A stretch of DNA of 5,021 nucleotides, from positions 1 through 5,021 of the forward strand of contig CAZHAJ010000132.1 of NCBI GenBank assembly GCA_964530215.1, read 5' to 3'. This document shows positions 1 through 5,021 of the stretch, in pieces. Positions within the stretch are counted from its first letter, which is position 1. The number at the start of each line of letters is the position of its first letter. The translations under genes and the position numbers were made by a program. The notes under the pieces are model-generated. The model was given only the letters and a program-made list of their open reading frames with translations, was not told the DNA's origin and made no database searches. This DNA is from JAAXTT01 sp964530215. GTDB taxonomy: Bacteria > Bacillota > Desulfotomaculia > Desulfotomaculales > Desulfocucumaceae.

Positions 1-76
1 ATATTTTAGACATATCTTTAATATATTTTATTTTCCCGTGCCAATATTGCCGATATTTACTAAGCAGCATATTCAT
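1..76 (-). CDS. N-terminal fragment of the gene after fliS (possibly fliT-like)
   Basis: An ATG at 76 opens a frame that continues without stop to the left edge: 25 codons beginning MNMLLSKYRQYW and rich in Lys, Ile and Tyr. An AGGA (88-85) within the end of fliS lies eight bases upstream, giving a proper ribosome binding site overlapping the fliS stop. The gap to fliS is ten bases, as expected within an operon. In many Firmicutes fliD-fliS is followed by a small helical chaperone, fliT, and the short first helix here would be compatible with that. However, 25 residues are too few to recognise a family, and the name is positional inference only. An alternative start is the ATG at 70. Confidence 0.55.
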   Translation of the reverse strand, partial: MNMLLSKYRQYWHGKIKYIKDMSKI

Positions 77-86
77 AATATACGTC

Positions 87-467
87 CTAACCGTTACTTA
101 TTGACTTTTTCATGGCCTGCTGCCAGGTGTCCCTCAGGTCCTCCGCCATTGTTAAAATTTCTTCCATAATCTCAGAATCTTTCTTTATGTTGGCCTCCAT
201 CATTCTCCTGGACATATAGTCATAAAGGGCAGATAGATTTTTTGATAGCTCATTGCCTTCATCCAAAGAATTGTCCAGATATATTACTATATCTTGAGCC
301 TTTAATATACAGTTGTGAGCACTTTGGATATCCTTATCTGCAATAGCCATAATGCTTTGCTTTATGTTTTTAACCAGTCCGTTATACAACATCAAAGCCA
401 ACTCTGCGGGGGTGGCAGTATGGGCAGCATTTTGCTGGTACTGCTCATAAGGGTTTAACATAGCCAA
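87..467 (-). CDS. fliS: Flagellar export chaperone FliS
   Basis: FliS binds the C-terminal D0 region of flagellin in the cytoplasm, prevents early polymerisation and delivers it to the export gate; in Bacillus it also connects to FliW/CsrA control. From TTG 467 the protein has 126 residues, typical for the family. The N-terminus MAMLNPYEQYQQN lines up with MAIQNPYTAYQQN of Bacillus FliS, which supports this start over TTG 473 or ATG 461. Conserved features are TATPAELALMLYNG at 17-30, a helix with KAQDIV at 56-61, and LYDYMSRRMMEANIKKD at 81-97. The C-terminal helix ends LRDTWQQAMKK. The gene is separated from fliD by only 17 bases. Its TAG stop overlaps the putative ribosome site of the next reading frame, so the operon probably continues leftward. 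The call is secure. Confidence 0.95.
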   Translation of the reverse strand: MAMLNPYEQYQQNAAHTATPAELALMLYNGLVKNIKQSIMAIADKDIQSAHNCILKAQDIVIYLDNSLDEGNELSKNLSALYDYMSRRMMEANIKKDSEIMEEILTMAEDLRDTWQQAMKKSISNG

Positions 468-475
468 TATCAATG

Positions 476-481
476 CACCTC
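476..481 (-). promoter_or_regulatory. Ribosome binding site of fliS
   Basis: GAGGTG begins three bases after the fliD stop codon and is eight bases from TTG 467. It is two bases from TTG 473, too close, and fourteen from ATG 461, rather far, so it favours TTG 467. Confidence 0.65.
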
Positions 482-484
482 ATT

Positions 485-2038
485 TTATGAATTATTGCCG
501 AACTGCTGAGCCAACCAAGCACTTTGGCTGTTCATCTGACTCAAAGCTCTTTCCATTGCTGTAAACTGTTTATAGTAACGGGCTTCCATGGTTTGCAAAC
601 GACTCATCCAACCCGTAATATCTTTATCAAAATTTCTTAATTTAGTACCCAATGCACTGTTGTCGTATAGAGATGTTCCTGATTCGGCTCCCGCCTTACC
701 CACTATGGTATTAATAGATGAGCCCAATTGATTTGAAAGGTTTTGGGCAATACCGGGATTATCAGGATCCGTGCTGGCAAAAAGCCTCATCACGGCCTCA
801 GGATCTGCTTCGATAGCTTTCCTTAAGTCTTCACCGTCATTTTTCAAATGAAGCTTTCCCTGTTCCTGATAGGAGCCCGTTACAATGCCGATGGACGCCA
901 AGCTATTAAAGGTAACACTCTTTCCGTTCACCATGCTTTGTGACACCCCGGATACCACACCGCCCATAATCCTCCGCATATTATTAACGGCGGACATCAA
1001 CACAGGCTCACTTCTCAGTAAACCGATTTTTGCCCTTTCTTCCCACTGCTCTTGCTGCTTTTCACTGAGGCTTTCCCTCTGAGAATCCGTAAGGGGTTGG
1101 TAATTTCTATCCGGCTTTTCATTAAGCTTTTGATTAATCAAATCTATAGTGCTGTTATACTTCTCCACAAAGGATTTTATCGTGTCAAACACCGCATTGT
1201 TGTCCCTGGTGACTGTGACTGTGCTGGTGGCACCATCTCCCTGCTTAAGGTTCATAGTAATTCCTGCCACAGTGACGGTATTACTGGTGCTGGTTAGATT
1301 GTTCATATCACCAAAGGAATATACCGCGTTTTGACCTGCTGCCCTGGTGTCTGTGGCCAGCATTAGCTTAAGCTTGCCGCTGCCATCACCGTTAGCATCC
1401 GAAAACAAGCCACTGTCATCACCGGACACCTTTATTCCATAGTCCTCACCCGTGCCTGTGGTGGTAAGGAAAAACCTGTTGGTATTTGTATCATAGTTTG
1501 CGGTGATGCCAAGTTTGGCTTCATTTATTTCCTGAACCAAGTTATGGATGTTGGCATTTTCACTATTAATGACAAACTCTTTGGAAAGTGCGGTACCGTT
1601 TTCCATTTTACCCTCCAGGGTAAATCTTACGGTTCCGCTGAGTTCAAATTGCTGAGCAAGAGTCTTAACGGTCCCGTCTTCGTTGGTCAGCTTAGACAGT
1701 GACTCCTGACTCCCCTTAAGCACCCCCTGGGCAAGTTGGTCAACTTTAACACTATATGTTCCTGGGGTAGCGGTGGAGCTGGCTGAAATGGTTAATACGT
1801 CTTCCTTAGAAGAATTAGAGTTATATACCATAAAGCTACGCTGCAGTCTGAGCTGAAAAACATTATCCCTTAATGCCCGCAGTGAATTATTTATCTCCCG
1901 GAAAGCATCCCTTTGCCATTCTGTAATCTGTTTGTTTTGCTTTATTTTATCAACTTTATAACTTTCGGCTTTTATTAACTCACTGACCATTTGATCGATA
2001 TCCATACCGCTGGCCAGACCACCAATCCTGAAACTCAA
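485..2038 (-). CDS. fliD: Flagellar hook-associated protein 2 (filament cap) FliD
   Basis: FliD forms the oligomeric cap at the filament tip that folds and inserts flagellin subunits; it is exported through the flagellar apparatus. From TTG 2038 the protein is 517 residues, normal for the family, and starts MSFRIGGLASGMDIDQMV, the classic FliD N-terminus. The FliD_N region covers about residues 3-105, ending near GTYSVKVDQLAQG. The middle, about 120-250, is the variable domain with Gly/Asp/Thr-rich strands. FliD_C runs from about 250 to 510, with YQPLTDSQRESLSEKQQEQW at 313-332, GLLR at 339-342, NSLASIGI, and a C-terminal coiled-coil helix (YKQFTAMERALSQMNSQSAW) at about 489-508. The ATG at 2053 would add five residues (MGVNL) but lacks a ribosome site. 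fliS follows 17 bases after the stop, and its ribosome site lies just 3' of the fliD stop, which suggests coupling. Confidence 0.96.
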   Translation of the reverse strand: MSFRIGGLASGMDIDQMVSELIKAESYKVDKIKQNKQITEWQRDAFREINNSLRALRDNVFQLRLQRSFMVYNSNSSKEDVLTISASSTATPGTYSVKVDQLAQGVLKGSQESLSKLTNEDGTVKTLAQQFELSGTVRFTLEGKMENGTALSKEFVINSENANIHNLVQEINEAKLGITANYDTNTNRFFLTTTGTGEDYGIKVSGDDSGLFSDANGDGSGKLKLMLATDTRAAGQNAVYSFGDMNNLTSTSNTVTVAGITMNLKQGDGATSTVTVTRDNNAVFDTIKSFVEKYNSTIDLINQKLNEKPDRNYQPLTDSQRESLSEKQQEQWEERAKIGLLRSEPVLMSAVNNMRRIMGGVVSGVSQSMVNGKSVTFNSLASIGIVTGSYQEQGKLHLKNDGEDLRKAIEADPEAVMRLFASTDPDNPGIAQNLSNQLGSSINTIVGKAGAESGTSLYDNSALGTKLRNFDKDITGWMSRLQTMEARYYKQFTAMERALSQMNSQSAWLAQQFGNNS

Positions 2039-2043
2039 AAGGT

Positions 2044-2051
2044 TCACCCCC
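2044..2051 (-). promoter_or_regulatory. Ribosome binding site selecting a TTG start for fliD
   Basis: GGGGGTGA pairs along its full length with the 16S tail if one G-U pair is allowed, and it ends five bases before TTG 2038. The upstream ATG at 2053 has no such site, and starting there would place this element inside the gene. Confidence 0.75.
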
Positions 2052-2073
2052 ATATTTACTGCAACTACTATCT

Positions 2074-2101
2074 ATATTCGTATTTTTTAAAAAAAACTTT
2101 A
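2074..2101 (-). promoter_or_regulatory. Possible sigma-D (sigma-28) type promoter before fliD
   Basis: In the 81-base gap before fliD the minus strand has TAAA (2101-2098), a T8A6 tract (2096-2083) and CGAATAT (2080-2074). The flagellar sigma-28/sigma-D consensus is TAAA, about 14-15 bases, then a box containing CCGATA. The TAAA and CGA elements are present, but the second box is imperfect and the 17-base distance to CGAATAT is a little long. fliD is commonly in the sigma-28 regulon, so the site is plausible but weak. Confidence 0.3.
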
Positions 2102-2119
2102 GTAAATCACCATTACTCC

Positions 2120-2326
2120 TTAAACCAGTATATCAATACTCCTGCCCAAATGAGGTGTTGCCAAGGCCTGAGCCAAAACCTTCCCCTGCTCCACTTTTTC
2201 CAGCATCTCGCTGACAATATCGGCATTCTGCCCGGCACTGTCAATTGCTTTTTTTATCACAGCAATTCCCACACTCTGCTTCATCTGAGCTTGACTTTTC
2301 AGGATTGACAAAGCTGCTATATCCAC
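2120..2326 (-). CDS. yjfB: YjfB-family putative motility protein
   Basis: A 68-residue protein starting at GTG 2326, so the mature sequence begins MDIAALSILKSQAQMKQSVG. This matches the pattern of Bacillus YjfB (MD-I-ALS, then SQ and Q-SV, then a lysine-containing helix), and the C-terminus keeps the family's HLG..ID..V ending (PHLGRSIDILV). The family is annotated as a putative motility protein and is associated with flagellar regulons; the molecular role is not established. The protein looks mostly helical, with no signal peptide or membrane segment. It follows the 78-residue gene by 20 bases and has the best ribosome binding site of the operon, suggesting high translation. Family assignment is good; gene symbol by similarity only. 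Confidence 0.85.
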   Translation of the reverse strand: MDIAALSILKSQAQMKQSVGIAVIKKAIDSAGQNADIVSEMLEKVEQGKVLAQALATPHLGRSIDILV

Positions 2327-2331
2327 CGGTG

Positions 2332-2340
2332 TCACCTCCC
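2332..2340 (-). promoter_or_regulatory. Ribosome binding site of the yjfB-like gene
   Basis: GGGAGGTGA is close to a full complement of the 16S rRNA tail. Its GGAGG core ends eight bases before the GTG at 2326, selecting that start. The in-frame GTG at 2335 lies within the site itself and can be excluded. Confidence 0.85.
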
Positions 2341-2346
2341 AACAAT

Positions 2347-2583
2347 CTAATGCAGCATTCCCGGTGTTCCGCTACTGCTTAAAGAGTTAATCTCATCATA
2401 CAACTGATTAACCCGGTCTTGAATTTTGCAGATAACATCCTGGCTGAAATCATTGGTTGCCACCAATACCGCAAGGATTCTTATTTCATAAAATTTTTCC
2501 TCAATTAAATTCAATGTTTCAATCCTATGCTTGATTCTATCGATTTCTTTCTTTATTAATTCAGCTTCGTTCATGCCCATCAT
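2347..2583 (-). CDS. Small coiled-coil-like protein of unknown function
   Basis: I do not recognise this 78-residue product. Residues about 6-35 (ELIKKEIDRIKHRIETLNLI and onward) and about 50-68 (CKIQDRVNQLYDEINSL) show spaced hydrophobic residues between charged ones, as in two amphipathic helices or a helical hairpin. A more hydrophobic link, IRILAVLVATNDF, joins them, and the Ser/Gly-rich tail SSSGTPGMLH looks flexible. No signal peptide or metal motif is seen. Three methionine starts are possible (2583, 2580, 2574). None has a strong ribosome site; 2574 has a weak GGATGA about eight bases upstream and may be the real one. It sits 25 bases after the previous gene and 20 before yjfB, clearly inside the operon. 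A small export chaperone or adaptor is conceivable, but function is not shown. Confidence 0.72.
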   Translation of the reverse strand: MMGMNEAELIKKEIDRIKHRIETLNLIEEKFYEIRILAVLVATNDFSQDVICKIQDRVNQLYDEINSLSSSGTPGMLH

Positions 2584-2608
2584 CCATTCAGTGAAAGCAT
2601 ATTTTATA

Positions 2609-2899
2609 TCAATTTACCAAAGAGTTATTGAAATCCCATCGATCTAAAAAAGTCTTTAACGTGGTCTCAATCATTTCCAACAGTGAATCCCCATCATTGT
2701 TTTCGATGTGCACAACCATCTCAGATAAACACCGGTTAAGTTCCGATATCTCATGATCAAAAATAAAACTACTATTTTGCTGTAAAAATTCTTGAAATAA
2801 AGAAACAAATACCGCCACCAATTTCATGGCAGCTGAATCTTCACCCGCCCTCAAAAGATAAACAATTTCAACCAAAATACTCCTTAATTTATCAATCAT
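2609..2899 (-). CDS. Small helical protein of unknown function, coupled to fliB
   Basis: I do not recognise this 96-residue protein. It begins with an ATG that shares one base with the fliB stop (TAATG). No Shine-Dalgarno sequence is visible upstream, so translation probably depends on ribosomes terminating fliB. The sequence is rich in Leu, Ile, Val, Phe and Glu with few helix breakers. It appears all-alpha, with a hydrophobic first half (residues about 5-45) and a more acidic second half ending in LKTFLDRW near residue 89. There is no signal peptide and one cysteine (in NRCLSEM). Size, acidity and location fit a cytoplasmic accessory or chaperone-like flagellar protein, possibly acting with FliB or flagellin, but this is inference from context only. 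The stop is TGA, and the next gene begins 25 bases later. Confidence 0.75.
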   Translation of the reverse strand: MIDKLRSILVEIVYLLRAGEDSAAMKLVAVFVSLFQEFLQQNSSFIFDHEISELNRCLSEMVVHIENNDGDSLLEMIETTLKTFLDRWDFNNSLVN

Positions 2900-4140
2900 T
2901 ATAGATTTATCAGAGAGATCACATAGGGCAGACGGTGATAATCCCCTTCTTTAATCAAGCGCAGCACATCCTGATAATAAGTTTTATTGTGACCCACCGT
3001 TCTTTCAATGGCATTAATTACCCCCACTAAAACGTCCTCATCTACCTTGCGATCTTCAGCCATACAGGCGGAAGTAGCAAAAAATCTGATTAAGATATAG
3101 AAGAACACCATTAGGAAAAATGCGTCCATATATTTATGGGTATAAAACTTCTTTGAAAATATAAAGTTAACAAAGTAGTTTTCAAAAACATGACTAATCT
3201 CCTCAATAAAGGGTTTGTAATACTTATTATAGCCTTCTATAAATTTATCTGTTTTGGCCTCAGACATTTCGGCCTCGTCCAGTAGCTTAAGCTGTCCGTA
3301 CACTAAGGCCAGCAGCCTTTTCATTTCTTTCTCACTGATTCCGCCCTGTAGAAGCCTCTTATCCACAGCCTCTTTGATGAGCTTCATCATAAAGGCGGCT
3401 TGGGAGGGTATTGATTTTAGCTGCCCAATCATTTCTTCATCAATATTTTGTAAAAATCTTCTAATTCCGGGCATATCACCGTCTTTCAGCTTATCCACCA
3501 CAATACCCATCAATATCAGTCTGCTGTCGATATCCAACTCCCTGAACTGAGCAATATCTATCAGCATCTCTTCCACTTCAAAGTAATTGCCCTTACCCAT
3601 TTTTTTCATATCCACCAAATTGCCTATTTTCCCGAATTGACGATTTAAGCTTAAGAACTCAAACCCCTGGGGATCAGCATAAAATTCTATCGGTCTCTTT
3701 TCCTTAAGCATAGCTGCGGCAGTGGGACAGGCATAGGATATTCCCATTTCATAGCCCCGTTCCGTTAAAAAAATGTTTCTGGGAAAGGTTTTGCAGGTGT
3801 CCGAAAGGGCATCAATGCCGTAGTCCTTCTGAATTAAACACAGTCCGTCATCAGCCAGAAAAGGACATACCGCATCATCTATAGCCACTACTTCCTTATT
3901 CTCGGTGTTTTGCCTAACCTTCAAGGTTCTTTTTAGATTAACTGTGGCACTGCCGTCTTTGCCTTTACTCAACCCTTTGTTTAGCATGGCAGCCAATTTT
4001 TCATCTTTTTTTGCCCACTCTTCATACTTGTCCAAAGTCTGTTTATCTATATTAATCCTCCAGCGTTTACAGCATTCGGTACAACAGGAACATGCAAAAT
4101 TCAAAATATAGTCAGGAACCAAATAATGTTTGCCGGTCAT
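2899..4140 (-). CDS. fliB: Flagellin lysine-N-methylase FliB family
   Basis: Probably methylates lysine side chains of flagellin in the cytoplasm before export. FliB of Salmonella does this using SAM and an iron-sulfur centre. The protein is 413 residues from the ATG at 4140, close to the roughly 400 usual for the family. Residues 17-24 read CSCCTECC, an exact CxxCxxCC motif, followed by WRINID at 27-32. Further family-typical cysteines are C92 and C101 (CPFLADDGLCLIQ), C116 (DTCKTFPR) and C138 (SYACPTA), which together could hold a metal cluster. Residues about 338-360 are strongly hydrophobic and aromatic, probably a buried helix rather than a membrane anchor. The gene follows flagellin directly, which supports flagellin as the substrate. 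Its TAA stop overlaps the next start as TAATG. It is intact, without frameshift. Family assignment is strong; the enzymatic activity and target lysines are inferred. Confidence 0.9.
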   Translation of the reverse strand: MTGKHYLVPDYILNFACSCCTECCKRWRINIDKQTLDKYEEWAKKDEKLAAMLNKGLSKGKDGSATVNLKRTLKVRQNTENKEVVAIDDAVCPFLADDGLCLIQKDYGIDALSDTCKTFPRNIFLTERGYEMGISYACPTAAAMLKEKRPIEFYADPQGFEFLSLNRQFGKIGNLVDMKKMGKGNYFEVEEMLIDIAQFRELDIDSRLILMGIVVDKLKDGDMPGIRRFLQNIDEEMIGQLKSIPSQAAFMMKLIKEAVDKRLLQGGISEKEMKRLLALVYGQLKLLDEAEMSEAKTDKFIEGYNKYYKPFIEEISHVFENYFVNFIFSKKFYTHKYMDAFFLMVFFYILIRFFATSACMAEDRKVDEDVLVGVINAIERTVGHNKTYYQDVLRLIKEGDYHRLPYVISLINL

Positions 4141-4148
4141 AATCTTTT

Positions 4149-4154
4149 CCCTCC
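4149..4154 (-). promoter_or_regulatory. Ribosome binding site of fliB
   Basis: GGAGGG lies eight bases before the ATG at 4140. It fixes the start there rather than at the in-frame GTG at 4161, because that longer start would put the site inside the coding region. Confidence 0.85.
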
Positions 4155-4163
4155 GATACACAT

Positions 4164-4192
4164 ATTATCTTTACCATATATTCTATCCCCAA
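4164..4192 (-). promoter_or_regulatory. Candidate sigma-A-type promoter for fliB
   Basis: On the minus strand TTGGGG (4192-4187) and GATAAT (4169-4164) are separated by 17 bases. The -10 matches TATAAT at five of six positions and the -35 matches TTGACA at three of six. Transcription would start near 4157, leaving a leader of under 20 bases that still contains the fliB ribosome binding site. The position after the flagellin terminator makes a separate promoter reasonable, but the weak -35 keeps this tentative. Confidence 0.35.
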
Positions 4193-4221
4193 TGCCATTA
4201 CCCTGTCTCTTTGCCTCATTC

Positions 4222-4269
4222 TGGCTTTCTTTAACACATCATTTTGCATCAATGTGTTAAAGAAAGCCA
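4222..4269. repeat. 18-bp perfect inverted repeat overlapping the flagellin terminator
   Basis: TGGCTTTCTTTAACACAT (4222-4239) is repeated exactly in reverse complement at 4252-4269, around a 12-base loop (4240-4251). The right arm contains the terminator's U-tract and the last four bases of its stem, so in RNA this hairpin and the terminator hairpin compete. No T-run follows the repeat in either direction outside the terminator tail, so it is not itself an obvious second terminator. It could be an RNA end-protecting hairpin, an attenuator element, or a binding site about 30 bp upstream of the candidate fliB -35. The structure is seen directly; its role is not known. Confidence 0.85.
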
Positions 4270-4288
4270 ACCGGTAAAACCGGCTGGC
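4258..4288 (-). terminator. Intrinsic terminator of the flagellin transcript
   Basis: Read on the minus strand, GCCAGCCGG (4288-4280) pairs with CCGGTTGGC (4274-4266) around a five-base TTTTA loop, giving a 9-bp stem with one G-U pair. TTTCTTT (4265-4259) follows directly. This is a standard Rho-independent terminator placed just after the flagellin stop. It would let flagellin be made as a separate abundant mRNA, with only read-through or a new promoter supplying fliB. Confidence 0.85.
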
Positions 4289-4304
4289 CTTCTGTTGTTT
4301 AAAA

Positions 4305-5021
4305 CTACCGCAGGAGTTGCAATACTCCCTGGGGCTGTTGATTGGCTTGGGCCAACATAGCTTGTGCTGCTTGATTAAGAATACTGTTCTTGGTGAATTC
4401 CATTATTTCCTTAGCCATATCAACATCTCTGATTCTGGATTCAGCTGCTGTAAGGTTCTCAGCTGATGTTCCCAGGTTGTTAATGGTATGCTCCAATCTG
4501 TTCTGTACTGCCCCCAGTTTGGAACGTTCGGTGGATACCGCTTCAATGGCATCGCTTATCACTGAGATAGCTTCGGTTGCAGCTTGGTGAGTGGAAACAT
4601 CGATTCCGCTAACCACTCTGTTAAAGTTGGAAGCAGAAAAGGCTTTGGCTACATCTACACCTTCCAGGCTGGAGTAGCCCTTCAGTGTAAAGGTAATTTC
4701 ATTTCCACCGCTATCTGCAAACTTTAAGCTGGTTGCAGCAGGGTTCACACCAGTTTTTGAAGCAATCTCATTTCCGTCTTTATCACTTAGGGTAAAATCT
4801 AAACTGGCGTCATTACCGGTCACGGTTCCGACACTGAAAATATTGCCTGCTCCACCCACATCGGTAATTTGAATCTTGGAGTTTCCACCTTGATAAGAGG
4901 AAACCAGCTGTAGGGAAGAACCATCCACCACTGCTATATCCTCACCATCCCAGTTAGCGCCGGATACACCTGCAGCGGCTGCATTGATGGCATCGGCAAT
5001 CTCATCCAGACTGTAGTCCCC
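4305..5021 (-). CDS. Flagellin, C-terminal part (start outside window)
   Basis: Structural subunit of the flagellar filament, exported through the flagellar type III apparatus and polymerised under the FliD cap. The frame is open from the right edge to a TAG stop and gives 238 residues. An in-frame GTG at 4931 is internal, because the 30 codons upstream of it (beginning GDYSLDEIADAINAAA) continue the protein. Residues 1-52 resemble the flagellin hook-IN motif (DEIADAINAA, then LQLVSS and SKIQI). Residues about 53-140 are a variable, Gly/Ser/Thr-rich region with several lysines. Residues about 145-238 are the conserved C-terminal D1/D0 helices, with ESRIRDVDMAKEIMEFTKN and a final AMLAQANQQPQGVLQLLR. 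The D0 tail is the part FliS binds in known systems. An intrinsic terminator follows 17 bases after the stop. The family call is secure; which paralogue it is (hag/fliC type) cannot be told without the N-terminus. Confidence 0.96.
   Translation of the reverse strand, partial: GDYSLDEIADAINAAAAGVSGANWDGEDIAVVDGSSLQLVSSYQGGNSKIQITDVGGAGNIFSVGTVTGNDASLDFTLSDKDGNEIASKTGVNPAATSLKFADSGGNEITFTLKGYSSLEGVDVAKAFSASNFNRVVSGIDVSTHQAATEAISVISDAIEAVSTERSKLGAVQNRLEHTINNLGTSAENLTAAESRIRDVDMAKEIMEFTKNSILNQAAQAMLAQANQQPQGVLQLLR

Noticed and set aside
885..1334. Several plus-strand open frames of 61 to 81 codons opposite fliD
   Set aside because: They lie wholly inside the strongly recognised fliD gene, overlap each other, show no family-like sequence and have no convincing ribosome sites; they are antisense shadows.
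2054..2107. Seven-base inverted repeat ATTTACT / AGTAAAT flanking the fliD upstream gap
   Set aside because: The arms are short, AT-rich and 40 bases apart, so chance occurrence is likely and no stable hairpin is expected.
1991..2308. Plus-strand 105-codon frame across the fliD start and yjfB
   Set aside because: It runs antisense to the fliD start and to yjfB; the product is His/Leu/Tyr-rich without any recognisable pattern.
2899..3130. Hydrophobic aromatic stretch in FliB (residues about 338-360) considered as a membrane anchor
   Set aside because: It contains an internal arginine and many aromatic residues and lies near the C-terminus of a cytoplasmic enzyme family; as I recall, FliB proteins share a similar hydrophobic region, so a buried helix is more likely.
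3254..4111. Plus-strand frames opposite fliB
   Set aside because: Ser/Leu/Phe-rich translations typical of the antisense of a helical lysine- and glutamate-rich protein; fliB on the minus strand is intact and conserved.
4138..4161. Upstream GTG start of fliB at 4161
   Set aside because: It would translate through the GGAGGG ribosome site of ATG 4140 and add seven residues not expected for the family.
4390..4590. Plus-strand 66-codon frame opposite the flagellin C-terminus
   Set aside because: It is the shadow of the highly conserved flagellin D1/D0 codons.
1..5021. Search for CRISPR arrays, insertion sequences, tRNA or rRNA genes and phage parts
   Set aside because: No regular direct repeats, transposase-like frames, cloverleaf or rRNA-like sequence was seen; the window is almost fully occupied by a continuous flagellar operon.

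Overview
The window is a piece of a flagellar filament gene cluster, and every supported gene lies on the minus strand, so it reads from right to left. The base composition is moderately AT-rich. Several ribosome binding sites are strong GGAGG-type sites, GTG and TTG starts are frequent, and FliS and YjfB resemble their Bacillus counterparts. This points to a motile Gram-positive Firmicute, probably of the Clostridia (Desulfotomaculum/Peptococcaceae-like). That placement is inference from gene content and style; no marker gene is present.

Layout in transcription order: (1) 5021-4305, the C-terminal 238 codons of a flagellin gene whose start is beyond the right edge. (2) 4304-4141, a spacer with an intrinsic terminator for flagellin, an overlapping 18-bp perfect inverted repeat, and a candidate housekeeping promoter. 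(3) 4140-2899, a FliB-type flagellin lysine-N-methylase with a CxxCxxCC cysteine motif. (4) 2899-2609, an unrecognised 96-residue helical protein whose start overlaps the fliB stop by one base. (5) 2583-2347, an unrecognised 78-residue coiled-coil-like protein. (6) 2326-2120, a YjfB-family putative motility protein. (7) 2119-2039, a short AT-rich gap with a possible sigma-D-like promoter and a T8A6 tract. (8) 2038-485, fliD, the filament cap. (9) 467-87, fliS, the flagellin export chaperone. (10) 76-1, the first 25 codons of another gene that runs off the left edge, at the place where fliT often sits.

Together the genes make, modify, escort and cap the filament. Flagellin is the subunit, FliB probably methylates its lysines, FliS holds flagellin before export, and FliD forms the cap under which subunits fold. 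From fliB onward the genes are tightly spaced and look like one operon, possibly with an internal promoter before fliD. The least explained parts are the two small genes between fliB and yjfB, and the terminator/palindrome arrangement after flagellin, in which two hairpins share bases and cannot both form fully. I see no mobile element, CRISPR array, tRNA or rRNA, and no evidence of a wholly new system; most of the window is a recognisable late flagellar operon.
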